Source of the DNA: Pantoea sp. IMH
GTDB taxonomy: Bacteria; Pseudomonadota; Gammaproteobacteria; Enterobacterales; Enterobacteriaceae
Direction: 5' to 3'
Length of the DNA stretch: 64,000 nt
Assembly (NCBI RefSeq): GCF_000599885.1
Contig: NZ_JFGT01000005.1
Span: forward strand, 372,001 to 436,000
Part shown: positions 40,400 to 49,855 of the stretch, piece after piece
Layout: each line of letters starts with the position of its first letter
Position numbering within the stretch: position 1 is the first letter of the stretch
The notes under the pieces: model-generated
What the model saw: only the letters and a program-made list of their open reading frames with translations
The model's database searches: none
What the model was told of the DNA's origin: nothing
Translations under genes and position numbers: made by a program

Positions 40400-41431
40400 A
40401 TGGCACATGAAAAAATTGTTACCGCATTCAATCAGGTACAACAGGCAGAAGCCGCCAAAGAGAAATTGATCGTCGAAGGTATTGCTGAGAAAAATATTGA
40501 TATTATTTCAGGTGAAAGACTGCGGGTTGAAGATAAAGAGATTCGTCACCCCAGCTTCTGGCAGCGCCTGTTTGGTGATGACCTGGATGATGATTACGCA
40601 AGCGAATACAGTAAAGCTATCCAGTCGGGCGGCGTACTGCTGACCGTCAGGGCACCAAAAGATCAGGCTGACCACATTGAGCAGGAGCTGAGCGCTTTTG
40701 CGGCGGATTACTCCTCCGTTTCCCACCAGGATCGTGCGCTGACCGGTGGTGAATTTGCTGGTGAAACCAATGACCGTATGACCAATGCGCCGGGCGTCTC
40801 GCCGGATAACCTGGCCTCAGTCACTGCGGGTACCTCATCTATTACGCCGCCAGACGTGAACAAGCCTTCGCTGACCAGCGCTGAAACAGAGATGAACACC
40901 GATCGTGATCCGCTGACCAGCGATCTTGACCGGGACCCACTTGGTAATCTGGATAACGAGCCGCTGTCCCGCGTTGACAGCACCACTGACCGTGACACCC
41001 TGGCAACCGATCACGATGCGCTGAAGCTGGCAGAAGAACAGGTCGATATCAGCAAGCGTCAGGTAAGCGACGGTACAGTACGTCTGCGTCGCTATACGGT
41101 TGAAGATGAAGTGTCGGAAGATCTGTCACTGTACGATCAGCACGCTGAAGTGGTCCGTCGCGCCGTTGACGAGCCCGCTTATCTGAACAACGTCGACTGG
41201 TCTGATAAAACCATCGAAGTGGAAGAGTCACACGAAGTGCCGGTCATTGAGAAGACCGCCCGCGTGAAAGAGGAAGTGGGCCTGCGTGGTGAAGAAACAT
41301 CTCGCGTCGAGACTGTGAAAGACAGCGTACGTCGCCAGGAAGTGGAAATCGACCACACTGACGACGCCCGCCTGAAAGAAGATAAACTTTCTGGCCTCTC
41401 CGGTGATGGCATCTCTGATAAGAAGTTCTGA
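40400..41431 (+). CDS. YsnF/AvaK-domain stress protein
   Basis: This 343-residue acidic protein has two parts. The N-terminus (about residues 1-100, EKIVTAFNQVQQAEAAKEKLIVEGIAEKNI) resembles the general-stress YflT/heat-induced domain that often precedes YsnF. A disordered linker rich in Asp, Thr and repeated DRDPL (residues about 110-215) follows. The C-terminal DUF2382 domain starts near LAEEQVDISKRQVSDGTVRLRRY. It has no signal peptide or membrane segment. It shares its domain with the small gene just upstream. Function unknown; a stress role is inferred from the family. Confidence 0.8.
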   Translation: MAHEKIVTAFNQVQQAEAAKEKLIVEGIAEKNIDIISGERLRVEDKEIRHPSFWQRLFGDDLDDDYASEYSKAIQSGGVLLTVRAPKDQADHIEQELSAFAADYSSVSHQDRALTGGEFAGETNDRMTNAPGVSPDNLASVTAGTSSITPPDVNKPSLTSAETEMNTDRDPLTSDLDRDPLGNLDNEPLSRVDSTTDRDTLATDHDALKLAEEQVDISKRQVSDGTVRLRRYTVEDEVSEDLSLYDQHAEVVRRAVDEPAYLNNVDWSDKTIEVEESHEVPVIEKTARVKEEVGLRGEETSRVETVKDSVRRQEVEIDHTDDARLKEDKLSGLSGDGISDKKF

Positions 41432-41451
41432 TACTGAGTAACCGCGCTGGC

Positions 41452-42732
41452 TTACCTGAGCAGTGCGGGAACCAGCGAGAACAACCAGAGCAGTAAGCCA
41501 ATGGCACCGCCAACAACGGTGCCATTGATGCGTATACGCTGTAAATCTTTGCCGATATTCAGCTCCACCTGATGTGACATATCCGCCGCATCCCAGCTTT
41601 TTACCGTATCGCTGATATGGCGGCTCAGGAACGCGGAGAATTCCGGCGCAACGCTCATGGCGGCCTCTTCCATATGCTGATTCAGCGAGGCGCGGAGGTT
41701 GGTGTCCTGAAGCAGCGTTTCCCCCAGCCACTGCCCGGCGGCGCTGACTTTAGCGTGCAGCGTGGAATCCTCTTTCGCCAGATCCTCTTTCAGCCAGGCC
41801 CTGACATCGCCCCACAGCTGGCCGATATAGGTATTCAGCGCCTCATCCTGTTTCAGATACGCTTTAATCTCTTCCGCCTTCAGCGCCATCTCCGGATCGG
41901 TTTTCAGCCGCTCAATAAGCCGCTGTACCGCACGGTTAAAGCCCTGACGCAGTTCATGGGTACCGTCCTGCTCAATATCATTCAGGATAGACTTCACCGC
42001 ATTGGCCGCCAGCTCGGCGCTTTTCTCACCGACCCATTCGGTCGGTAACATCTTCTCTTTCAGCGGATGCTCCCGCTTCAGCCAGCGCATCACCTGCTGG
42101 GCGATAAACTCGTGGGTGCCCGGTTTATTCACCAGCTGCAACAGCTGGCTGATGGCGTCATCCAGTAGCGCCTGATGGCGGTTATTTTTGGTCAGGCTCT
42201 CCAGCACTAACGCGGCTGACTGGGTCAGATCAACCTTATCGATCGCTTTATGGATGGCGCGGCGCATAAACGCCTGAATGCGGCTGTCGTCCGCCAGATC
42301 GAGAAAGCCTCTGACGATCTTCAGCAGATAGCCGCCCAGCCGGGCGGCATTGTCCGGGGTGCTGAGCCAACTGGCGATAATGTGCGCCGGGTCGTGGCGG
42401 CGGATCAGCGTCAGCAGCGAGGTGGTGTTAAGGAATTTATCCTGCACGAACAGCGCCAGGTTATCGGCAATCCGATCCTTATTGCGCGGCACGATGGCGG
42501 TATGCCTGCCGACCAGCGGAATGGGAACCCGGCGAAACAGCGCGCTGACGGCAAACCAGTCCGCCAGCGCGCCCACCATCGCCGCCTCAGAGACCGCCTT
42601 CAGCGCCGCCACCCACCAGACGGGCGGAAACCAGACTGGCCAGAGCACGGTGGCGATAAACAGTAGCACCGCGCCGCACAGCAGCAGCAGTGGAAGACGT
42701 TTCGCTTTTAGCAGTTCAGTTTCTTTATCCAT
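41452..42732 (-). CDS. yjiN: DUF445 inner-membrane protein (YjiN-like)
   Basis: This 426-residue DUF445 protein has two hydrophobic N-terminal segments ([23 protein letters not shown] and the adjacent [28 protein letters not shown]). A long helical cytoplasmic or periplasmic domain and a final C-terminal membrane segment ([20 protein letters not shown]) follow. It matches E. coli YjiN in architecture. Function unknown. It converges on the YsnF gene with a 20-base gap. Confidence 0.85.
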   Translation of the reverse strand: MDKETELLKAKRLPLLLLCGAVLLFIATVLWPVWFPPVWWVAALKAVSEAAMVGALADWFAVSALFRRVPIPLVGRHTAIVPRNKDRIADNLALFVQDKFLNTTSLLTLIRRHDPAHIIASWLSTPDNAARLGGYLLKIVRGFLDLADDSRIQAFMRRAIHKAIDKVDLTQSAALVLESLTKNNRHQALLDDAISQLLQLVNKPGTHEFIAQQVMRWLKREHPLKEKMLPTEWVGEKSAELAANAVKSILNDIEQDGTHELRQGFNRAVQRLIERLKTDPEMALKAEEIKAYLKQDEALNTYIGQLWGDVRAWLKEDLAKEDSTLHAKVSAAGQWLGETLLQDTNLRASLNQHMEEAAMSVAPEFSAFLSRHISDTVKSWDAADMSHQVELNIGKDLQRIRINGTVVGGAIGLLLWLFSLVPALLR

Positions 42733-42810
42733 CCTGAGTGTGCCGCTCCTCTGTTCTGTTATAAAAGTAGATCCGCCCGACGAAGCCTTCAGGGCGGAAT
42801 GGCGGGGCGC

Positions 42811-44310
42811 TTAGCGTCTGCGGCCGCCCATAATGCTGCCGAGGATACCGCGAACGATCTGCCGGGCAATCTGCCGGCCAGCGCTTTTCGCCATGCTTTG
42901 TACCACGCTGTCACGCTTACCGCCCCGCGGGCCGGTGCTGCCAAATAATATCTCTTTAAGGTTGCCCATCAACCCATCATCCTGCTCACTCTGGTCTTTC
43001 GCCGCTGGTGCATCCGCTTTTTCCGCCGCCGCCGCCGTTCCCTTACTCAGCATCTCAAAGGCCGATTCCCGATCCACCGCTTCTTCATATTTGCCGGAAA
43101 GCGGGGAGTGATTAATCAGCCCATTGCGCTCGTCATCGCTGACGGGCCCCATACGGGAGAAGGGCGCGATCACCGAGGCACGTTCGACAACGGACGGGCT
43201 GCCTTTCTCATCAAGAAAAGAGATCAGCGCTTCCCCGGTGCCCAGTTCCTGGATGACGGTCGCCGTATCAAACGCCGGATTGGCCCGCATTGTCTGCGCT
43301 GCCACCTTCACCGCTTTCTGATCCTTTGGTGTAAAGGCACGCAGCGCATGCTGGACGCGATTTCCTAACTGACCAAGCACCGCATCAGGGATATCCGCCG
43401 GATTCTGTGAAACGAAGTAGACGCCAACGGCTTTGGAGCGGATCAGTCTGATTACCTGTTCGATTTTATCCAGCAGCACCTTCGGCGCATCGCTGAACAG
43501 CAGATGCGCTTCATCGAAAAAGAAAACCAGTTTAGGTTTATCCCGATCGCCTGCTTCCGGAAGATGCTCATAGAGTTCGGAAAGCATCCACAGCAGGCTG
43601 GTGGCGTAGAGCTTCGGCTGCTGATAAAGCTTCTCTGCGGAAAGGATATTAATGATCCCCTTGCCGTCGCTGTCGGTACGCATCCAGTCGCGGATATCCA
43701 GCATCGGCTCACCAAAAAAATATTCCGCGCCCTGCTGCTCCAGCGTCAGCAGTCCACGCTGAATTGCGCCGACCGACCCGCTGCTGGTATTGCCGTATTC
43801 GCTGCGCAGGGTTTTGGCGTTATCCCCCACGAACTGCGTCATGGCCCGCAGATCTTTAAAATCGAGCAGCAGCAGGCCGCGGTCGTCCGCCACGCGGAAG
43901 ATGATTTGCAGCACGCCGCTCTGCACTTCGTTCAGATCGAGCAGTCGGGCAAACAGCAGCGGGCCGAGGTCGCTTACCGTCGCGCGTACCGGATGCCCCT
44001 TTTCACCAAAGATATCCCACAAGACGACCGGATTCCCCTGCGGCGACCAGTCGTTCACACCTATCTTTGCCAGACGCGCCATCAGCTTTTCTGACGCTTC
44101 GCCCGCTTTGGCGATGCCGGTTAAATCGCCCTTAACGTCGGCCATAAACACCGGTACGCCGATGTTTGAAAAACTTTCGGCGAGCTTCTGTAGCGTGACA
44201 GTCTTTCCGGTGCCGGTGGCGCCGGTGATCAGCCCGTGGCGGTTAGCCATTGCTGGCAGCAGATGCAGGTCAGTGCCGTTGGATCTGGCAATCACTAGTG
44301 GTTCACTCAT
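42811..44310 (-). CDS. yjgR: DUF853 family P-loop ATPase YjgR
   Basis: YjgR is a HerA/FtsK-like ATPase of unassigned role, about 500 residues. Walker A is [16 protein letters not shown] near residue 27 and Walker B is [14 protein letters not shown] sensor-like [13 protein letters not shown] follows. The C-terminus ends in a basic [39 protein letters not shown] start at [12 protein letters not shown] (44310). In E. coli it lies near lptG and leuX, consistent with this neighbourhood. Confidence 0.92.
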   Translation of the reverse strand: MSEPLVIARSNGTDLHLLPAMANRHGLITGATGTGKTVTLQKLAESFSNIGVPVFMADVKGDLTGIAKAGEASEKLMARLAKIGVNDWSPQGNPVVLWDIFGEKGHPVRATVSDLGPLLFARLLDLNEVQSGVLQIIFRVADDRGLLLLDFKDLRAMTQFVGDNAKTLRSEYGNTSSGSVGAIQRGLLTLEQQGAEYFFGEPMLDIRDWMRTDSDGKGIINILSAEKLYQQPKLYATSLLWMLSELYEHLPEAGDRDKPKLVFFFDEAHLLFSDAPKVLLDKIEQVIRLIRSKAVGVYFVSQNPADIPDAVLGQLGNRVQHALRAFTPKDQKAVKVAAQTMRANPAFDTATVIQELGTGEALISFLDEKGSPSVVERASVIAPFSRMGPVSDDERNGLINHSPLSGKYEEAVDRESAFEMLSKGTAAAAEKADAPAAKDQSEQDDGLMGNLKEILFGSTGPRGGKRDSVVQSMAKSAGRQIARQIVRGILGSIMGGRRR

Positions 44311-44542
44311 CAATCTCATCCCTAAAAGTCAGTGAAGGTGGCAGGCGAAACAGCCCCTGGGTCAGCCGCCCCGCGACGGGACGTTTTGCTTTCCGGTATG
44401 GTATACCGGGACGCAGAGCAGGCGCGAGGATAGAAACGAGGGACAGATGCTTGAGAGAAGAGAGTCAGGCTGATATATCCCTGCGGAAAGTGATGTGTCA
44501 GCAGTTGACCCCCTTTGCGTTGGCATTGGGGGAAGAATTAGA
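44311..44542. other. Intergenic with duplicated block
   Basis: No gene is seen. The right part (from about 44501) carries a block also found at 45064 (see the repeat entry). The left part should contain the yjgR promoter. Confidence 0.4.
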
Positions 44543-45123
44543 TCAAAATTCACGCTGGGCTATGATATAACCATTAAACCTTATACTGCATTCATAATCA
44601 TTAACTATTGCTGAAGCATAAAAAATATTATGCTTTCCCTGGTTATTTTCATAAACCAGTTTCACGATTAAATTTTCCGCTCCATCATCAAAATATATTT
44701 CTTTATAGTCTCTTACGGAAAGCCATCTCTCCGGCGATTTTTTTTGATCATTGACAGCATAAAGCTCCGCCAGTCTGTCATTTACTCTGACTTTTTCAAT
44801 GAGTTGCGTAGTGGTCTTCTTCCTTATGACAGTACTGATATCAATTTTCATATTCTGTTCCATGGCGTCAATCATATCAATATCAATTGACGAACCCGTT
44901 CTGATACAGGGTTCGGATTGAGTTGCGAATAAGAATGCTGGGAAAGAAATTAATGCAAGTAGTAATATCTTATTCATTTAATAATAATCTCCTTGTCATT
45001 GCTATCCCATATATACTTTCTGACGCTCAGTTTTGTAACAATGCAACCATTTGACGCTGTACCCGGCAGCAGTTGAACCCCCTTTGCGTTGGCATTGGGG
45101 GAAGTATTAGATCAGAACTCGCG
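44501..45123. repeat. Tandem duplication downstream of hcp
   Basis: The block CCCCCTTTGCGTTGGCATT, with flanks, occurs just after the stop of each exported-protein gene, at about 44510 and 45069. The following coding ends are also similar. The segment upstream of copy 2 (near 45045, GCAACCATTTGACGCTGTAC) resembles the 3' tail of hcp (near 45615, ACAACCGTTTGATGCCGTAC). The simplest reading is duplication of a unit of about 560 bp containing an hcp-tail fragment plus one paralog. Confidence 0.65.
44543..44977 (-). CDS. Small exported protein, possible immunity protein (copy 2)
   Basis: This 144-residue protein has a clear signal peptide (MNKILLLALISFPAFLFATQS). The mature part shares the pattern ECSIRFNGYIIAQREF, a KTTTQL block and a RWLSVRDYKEIYF block with the neighbouring gene at 45112, so the two are diverged paralogs (around 40-45 percent identical by eye). 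I do not recognise the family. The position downstream of an orphan hcp suggests periplasmic immunity against a T6SS effector, but this is inferred from context only. Confidence 0.6.
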   Translation of the reverse strand: MNKILLLALISFPAFLFATQSEPCIRTGSSIDIDMIDAMEQNMKIDISTVIRKKTTTQLIEKVRVNDRLAELYAVNDQKKSPERWLSVRDYKEIYFDDGAENLIVKLVYENNQGKHNIFYASAIVNDYECSIRFNGYIIAQREF

Positions 45124-45546
45124 CTTAACTATAATATAGCCATTATACCTGACGCTACATTCATAGTCGTTGACGAAGGCTGATACTAAAAAGATATCTT
45201 TTTTCTCTTTTTTGAAAAACGTGAATTTTATTATCAGATTTCTTGGGTTGTAGGTGAAATAAGTATCGAAATAATCCTTTGCAGTCATCCATCTGTCGGG
45301 GGTTGCCCTGTAATCATCAGTGGCATACTGATAGGCTAAATTTTCATCCACAGGTTCATTAAAGAGTAATTCGGTTGTGGTTTTTTGTTTATCTATACTG
45401 TCAGTATCAATTTTCATCGTATTGTACATATCATTCATTAATGATGATGAGATGCCAGATACAGGTGATTTGCAATTATCATCTTTCACTGGGGAAGCAA
45501 AAGAGCTAACGGAAAAAACTAACAGCGTAAAAATTAATAATTTCAC
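45112..45546 (-). CDS. Small exported protein, possible immunity protein (copy 1)
   Basis: This 144-residue protein has signal peptide MKLLIFTLLVFSVSSFASP and ends in NDYECSVRYNGYIIVKREF. It is a paralog of the gene at 44543, with the same length and conserved blocks (KIDT or KIDI, KTTTEL, DRWMTAKDYFDTYF). One Cys pair (DNC near residue 24, YEC near the end) is conserved between copies and could form a disulphide in the periplasm. It is the first gene after hcp, 61 bases away. Role as immunity protein is a hypothesis. Confidence 0.62.
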   Translation of the reverse strand: MKLLIFTLLVFSVSSFASPVKDDNCKSPVSGISSSLMNDMYNTMKIDTDSIDKQKTTTELLFNEPVDENLAYQYATDDYRATPDRWMTAKDYFDTYFTYNPRNLIIKFTFFKKEKKDIFLVSAFVNDYECSVRYNGYIIVKREF

Positions 45547-45607
45547 TGTATGATTACCTCTTTATCCAGACTTTCCCAGATGACTCTTCGGTAATGAGGG
45601 TCAAGAA

Positions 45608-45988
45608 TTATACAACCGTTTGATGCCGTACCGGGGGCTCGCCTGCTATCCCTAAGACCTTAACGCCCTCCAGGAACATATTGAAATACTCCTCTTCCTG
45701 TCCGGCATGGTTGAGGCGGTACCATTTTATTTCTGCGCTTTTTAACGTCTGACCGGTTGCTACTGCTTTGTAGAGATAAGGGCTGGAGGAGTCGAATTCT
45801 TTCTCAAATTCAAGGGCGCTATGTATACGTGTACCGGTAAGTTTACCTGTGTGGTCGTCTGTTGGGATACTGAGGCCGTGAGTAAAGCTGATAATTTCGA
45901 TGCTGTTTTCACGATCAAAAACCTCAACCGAGCCTTTGATATCTGCGCCGCCATCGTCTTTAAGCCACAGGTATGCTGGGATAGCCAT
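45608..45988 (-). CDS. hcp: Truncated orphan T6SS Hcp
   Basis: The first 110 or so residues match Hcp, the tube protein of type VI secretion (AIPAYLWLKDDGGADIKGSVEV, SIPTDDHTGKLTGTRIHSALEFEKEFDSSSPYLYKAVATGQTLKSAEIKWYR). Full Hcp is about 160 residues. Here the protein stops at 126 with an unrelated tail, GIAGEPPVRHQTVV, so the last beta strands are missing. AAGGAA lies six bases before the ATG. No other T6SS gene is in the window. It may be a decayed hcp, or an Hcp remnant left from an effector cassette. Confidence 0.8.
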   Translation of the reverse strand: MAIPAYLWLKDDGGADIKGSVEVFDRENSIEIISFTHGLSIPTDDHTGKLTGTRIHSALEFEKEFDSSSPYLYKAVATGQTLKSAEIKWYRLNHAGQEEEYFNMFLEGVKVLGIAGEPPVRHQTVV

Positions 45989-46894
45989 AATATTTCCTTA
46001 TATTGTCAGCTGATTAAAAATTCCTTTGCGCTAACAGATAGCAAAATCCCCGGGTTGTTTACCAGTGCCGGACTGTTAAAGTTAATTCTGGTTTGATATG
46101 CATCAACTAATAATTGATTATTTATTAATCGGTCTTATTGTCTGCAAAGAATGAGTTTCTATGCACCGTTTCTCTACTATTTGAATACTTTCCCAGTGGG
46201 GTTTCCTGCTTTTCTGAGAAAAGAGAGTCCGAAATTTTATCAACCGATAAATATCCATTCCAGAACGCCGCTATGAGGGTATCTGTTATTGTCTTGCTTC
46301 TGTAATTCCATAATGTTCACTTCCCGGACTATGATAGTCACATTGCTTCAGAGATCGTTTTACCGCTTGTCAGTGGGGAAGGCGCCGGATCAGATGGCTG
46401 ATGCTGATATGATGAGGTGTTCCCCACGCTGCTATTTGTTCGGTTCGTTGATGCTGGAGGCCTTTTGCGTGTTTTTTACGTAGATAAGCACTTTGCTACT
46501 AAAACAAGTCAACTATTTCTTTCAATGTTGCAATGCGTAAGTAACATTGATAATCAAATGATATCAATTATCAAAGATAACGGGTGGTTTAGTTTTTGTA
46601 AAAAGCTGATGATCACAACTTTCTTAGATATGCCTGTTATTATTGGGTGACGATAACATGTTACGTGAAATCATTAAGCAATAAGATAGTGGTGCAGTCA
46701 TTAGAATACGCCATGGTTCTGCAGAGGTTTATATTACTTATTTCCTTGCTAAATTTTGTTCTGAATAATAAACCTAAGGAATTACTTTCTCTCTGGTTCG
46801 GAATTTAAGATGAGAGAGCAGTATGATGGCATATGCCGGGACGCTGCCCCATAGATTCAATGCTCTTATTAACCATAAGGAAGAGGTAAATAAT
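45989..46894. other. Long AT-rich intergenic before the bacteriocin
   Basis: About 900 bases with no gene I can support. Short open frames (46289-46483, 46417-46650) lack ribosome-binding sites or recognisable similarity. I searched for a LexA box (CTG-N10-CAG type), as expected before colicin or klebicin genes, and found none convincing. The promoter of the bacteriocin must lie here. The AATGATATCAATTATCA area near 46557 is locally palindromic. Confidence 0.4.
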
Positions 46895-49060
46895 ATGAGT
46901 AACAGCAACGATCAGGGAACGATGACGGTAAGTGCCTCATCATCTGAACCTGGCTCACAAAGCCCGCGCGGAAATGGCGGGGGCGCCGGTAAGGACAATT
47001 CTGGTGGGGGAAAAAAGCAGAGTAATACCGCTTCATCAACTCTGGGCTATATCGGAGATAAACTGGCGCGATCGGCAGGCATTCCGCCCACGGAATTTAT
47101 ATCTTACTTTATTGATGAAGGTCACATATATGGACTTAGCAAAACGGCGACTGTGGAGCTAAACGGGGATATTTCTCCTGCATGGGTCGATCTGGGGCCT
47201 GTCCCTGACAACCTGAAAAATACCAGCAATAGCGTGGAGGCAGTGGCGGAAGCCAACAGCAGTATTAGTGTCACTTACAAAGGCGATATTTCTGACGCAC
47301 GCATAGCAGCACTGAAGAAGATCATCGCCGACAATGCCCGTCTGGCAAATAGTACCCAGGCAGGCAGGAGGATTACTGCAGCCCGACTGAAGACACTGCG
47401 GGCGAAAAATGAACTCGGAATGATCCATTTTGTCCGTGAGAAACGTCAGGAAAAAGAGGCAAAAGCCAAAGCTGAGGCAGAAGCGAAGGCCAGAGCTGCG
47501 GCGCAGGCAAAGGCTAAAGCTGAGGCAGAAGCGAAGGCCAAAGCTGAGGCAGAAGCAAAAGCGAGAGCTGAGGCAGAAGCGAAGGCCAAAGCTGAGGCAG
47601 AAGCGAAGGCCAAAGCTGAGGCAGAAGCAAAAGCCAGAGCTGAGGCAGAAGCAAAAGCCAGAGCTGAGGCAGAAACAAAAGCCAGAGCTGAGGCAGAGTC
47701 AAAAGCCAGAGCTGAGGCAGAGGCAAAAGCCAGAGCAAAAGCAGAGGCAGAAGCTCGGGCAAATGAAGAGGCCAGAAAGGAACTTTTTGCAAAGGCGGGA
47801 GTAATAGCCCCACCCAAATACACTCCGGAAATGGTAAAGGCGGCAGAAGCTTCGTTAAGTGCTTCCGGCGTGATGTCACTGAACAATGCTGCATCTTCTG
47901 CGCAACTTTCACTGGCAGGCAGAGGAGTATGGGCTGCTACCGGTGACACTCTTAACCTTATTGAAGCAAGTGTCAGCACATCACTTCGACATCTCACAGC
48001 ATCGGGTATTGCAGGGATAGCTGGAGCGACGGTGGCCTCTGTCACTATGTTGCTCTGGTCAGCGCCAGCAGGAGAAGGTTCAGATAACGTGCCAGGCAGA
48101 GACGTGGAAGCGATGCTTGCGCTTAACGCGCGGCATCTGACTGGTGAAAATATAAAAATTGAACCGGGTGCAACAAACGTTAACCTGCCCGTTCGTGGAC
48201 ATCTGGCCTGGCGTAACGGGCAGTTGGCGCTGCAATTACTGAAAACTGATGGTGTATCACTTCCAGCCGCCGTGCCTGTTCTGAATGCCGTTCGGGATGC
48301 AGTAACAGGCCTGGATCGTATCACTTTACCGGCCATACCTGGCGCACCGTCGCGCACTATCCTGGTAAACCCAGCGCCCGCGTCAGGAGGGGGATGGAAT
48401 ACAGGAAATCAGAACCCGCAGGTTCCATCAAATCCTGTACTGAGCGGGGTGACAGTCAATCCTGTCGATTTTGGTAAAACCTCAGAACCGGTATTGATCG
48501 GAAATAAAGTCATCTCAGTGCAGACGCCCGTGATAACCACGACGCCAGTGCCAGAAATTGATAAGTCTCAGGACTTTATATACTGGCGTCCTGACGCGGC
48601 GGGAACAGGCGTGGAGCCGGTCTATGTTGTGCTGAGCGACCCTTACGGCGAAACCAATGCCAGAGGAAAATACAGCGGTCGTGACTACAATACGGATAAA
48701 GCCGGTGGGCCGATTCAGGATTTGGACTGGAGATCGGCGTCAATAGATCGTGCCGGCGTGGATAAGGTTAAGCTGCATACGGGACGGTTTGGTGAGTCGG
48801 ATGCCAACAAGGTAATGATTGACCGGCTGGAAAAAATCCTGAAAGGAGAGATGCAGCCCACCGACACCGACAAGCGTTTCTATACCCATGAAATCAGAGA
48901 ACTGGAGCGGTACAGGGCTTTGGGTGTTAAGGATGGTGAGGTACCAGAAAATAAGGCTGAAGTATGGAATAACACACATACAGCAACACTTGAAGATTAT
49001 CAGTTAGCTTCTGATGAAGCGCTTTTGTATACACCAGAAGCACTGAACGCATTAGAATAA
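46895..49060 (+). CDS. S-type pyocin / colicin-like bacteriocin
   Basis: This modular bacteriocin has 721 residues. A Gly/Ser-rich N-terminus ([19 protein letters not shown]) is typical of colicins. A long charged helix of [14 protein letters not shown] repeats (about residues 185-295) resembles TolA-like or receptor-binding coiled coils. A pyocin-S-type translocation domain follows (about 390-490, [21 protein letters not shown] and [12 protein letters not shown]). A C-terminal toxin domain (about 570-721) holds [17 protein letters not shown] and [14 protein letters not shown], whose His residues suggest a nuclease. I chose the ATG at 46895, eight bases after AAGGAAGAGG; an in-frame ATG at 46823 has no such site. 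An immunity gene follows after 16 bases. No lysis gene was found. Confidence 0.85.
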   Translation: MSNSNDQGTMTVSASSSEPGSQSPRGNGGGAGKDNSGGGKKQSNTASSTLGYIGDKLARSAGIPPTEFISYFIDEGHIYGLSKTATVELNGDISPAWVDLGPVPDNLKNTSNSVEAVAEANSSISVTYKGDISDARIAALKKIIADNARLANSTQAGRRITAARLKTLRAKNELGMIHFVREKRQEKEAKAKAEAEAKARAAAQAKAKAEAEAKAKAEAEAKARAEAEAKAKAEAEAKAKAEAEAKARAEAEAKARAEAETKARAEAESKARAEAEAKARAKAEAEARANEEARKELFAKAGVIAPPKYTPEMVKAAEASLSASGVMSLNNAASSAQLSLAGRGVWAATGDTLNLIEASVSTSLRHLTASGIAGIAGATVASVTMLLWSAPAGEGSDNVPGRDVEAMLALNARHLTGENIKIEPGATNVNLPVRGHLAWRNGQLALQLLKTDGVSLPAAVPVLNAVRDAVTGLDRITLPAIPGAPSRTILVNPAPASGGGWNTGNQNPQVPSNPVLSGVTVNPVDFGKTSEPVLIGNKVISVQTPVITTTPVPEIDKSQDFIYWRPDAAGTGVEPVYVVLSDPYGETNARGKYSGRDYNTDKAGGPIQDLDWRSASIDRAGVDKVKLHTGRFGESDANKVMIDRLEKILKGEMQPTDTDKRFYTHEIRELERYRALGVKDGEVPENKAEVWNNTHTATLEDYQLASDEALLYTPEALNALE
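47457..47768 (+). repeat. Ala/Glu/Lys coding repeat in the bacteriocin
   Basis: About 310 bases of repeated GCTGAGGCAGAAGC-type 30-bp and 15-bp units encode [12 protein letters not shown]-like heptad/undecad sequence. The units differ at only a few positions, so the tract is prone to expansion or contraction. Confidence 0.8.
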
Positions 49061-49076
49061 ATATTGAGGTATTTAA

Positions 49077-49361
49077 ATGATTGATTTTGATGCAATGGTT
49101 AAGAATGAAACTATGGGTGATGTTATTTTATTTTTGGTTAGTCATAGAGAGAATGGTATAGACTATCCGACTATGGACCGATTTTTCGGCAAGCATAAGG
49201 CTGCTGAAAAATATAAATCTTATAACATTAAACTAATTCATGAAGTAAAGCACCTGGAGGAGTTAGGTAGGATCTTCTCAGGAAAAACTTATATCTATCA
49301 AAAGGGCCCTAACTGGCAGGTTCCTGCATTTGTAGCCGAGAAAAAATACGGGGTTGAATAG
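49077..49361 (+). CDS. Bacteriocin immunity protein (first cassette)
   Basis: This 94-residue cytoplasmic protein starts 16 bases after the bacteriocin stop. It begins MIDFDAMVKNETMGDVILFLV and ends GPNWQVPAFVAEKKYGVE. The second immunity gene at 49852 has the same ends (MIDFKKMIENESVEDVLLFF, GPYWQEPVFVTEKRYGIE), so the family is defined here by the pair. The position directly behind the toxin strongly implies immunity. A terminator hairpin follows. Confidence 0.82.
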   Translation: MIDFDAMVKNETMGDVILFLVSHRENGIDYPTMDRFFGKHKAAEKYKSYNIKLIHEVKHLEELGRIFSGKTYIYQKGPNWQVPAFVAEKKYGVE

Positions 49362-49370
49362 TTTTCTTAT

Positions 49371-49396
49371 GCGCCACCTTTTCTGGTGGCGTTTTA
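49371..49396 (+). terminator. Bacteriocin operon terminator
   Basis: GCCACC and GGTGGC enclose a TTTTCT loop and are followed by GTTTTA, just after the first immunity stop. A matching hairpin lies after the second immunity gene. Confidence 0.7.
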
Positions 49397-49600
49397 CCAT
49401 TAAAAATAATTTTTTGATTATAAAATAGAAGGGTTTTAAAAGTTACGATTCTAGGTTTTATTAGCATAGCGGCTATTGTTAGCATGAATAAATATATGTC
49501 ATTCGGTTTATCTTAACAAAACACATTTATTTTATTATCTTGTTGATTTAACATGAAAAAACAGGCGTCATTAAACCATGTAAGGCAGTTATTAATCATT

Positions 49601-49855
49601 TTCCGGCTGGGGAGAATCCTGAAAGGAGAGATGCAGCCCATCGACACCGACAATCGTTTCTATACCCATGAACTCAGGGAACTGTAGCGGTACAGGGCTT
49701 TGGGTGTACCTGATGATATGGAAGAAGAGTCCGTCTGGAATAACGCACATACTGCTACTTTAGAAGATTACAAAACAAACGAGAAAACTCAGCCTTTGTA
49801 TACACCAGAAGCAGACAAGGCTTATGAAGAACAAGATAAGCGAGAAAATCCATGA
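49601..49855 (+). pseudogene. Orphan bacteriocin toxin tip with in-frame stop
   Basis: From about 49601 the sequence is a copy of the C-terminal end of the bacteriocin (matching from about 48821). In frame it reads [18 protein letters not shown], a TAG stop (49685-49687, where the intact gene has GAG), then RYRALGVPDD and [14 protein letters not shown]. It ends LYTPEADKAYEEQDKRENP and overlaps the second immunity ATG (ATGA). It lacks all upstream domains and a start, so it cannot make toxin by itself. It diverges from the intact tip mainly after RYRALGV, so it is a variant module rather than a recent copy. Confidence 0.85.

Noticed and set aside
46289-46650. Two overlapping open frames before the bacteriocin
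   Set aside because: No ribosome-binding sites, no similarity, and mutually overlapping frames in AT-rich DNA.
45989-46894. LexA (SOS) box for the bacteriocin
   Set aside because: No CTG-N10-CAG type palindrome with the usual AT-rich centre was found by eye.
47446-48357. 303-codon minus-strand frame rich in ALAFASAS repeats
   Set aside because: It is the antisense of the Ala/Glu/Lys repeat of the bacteriocin and has no independent support.
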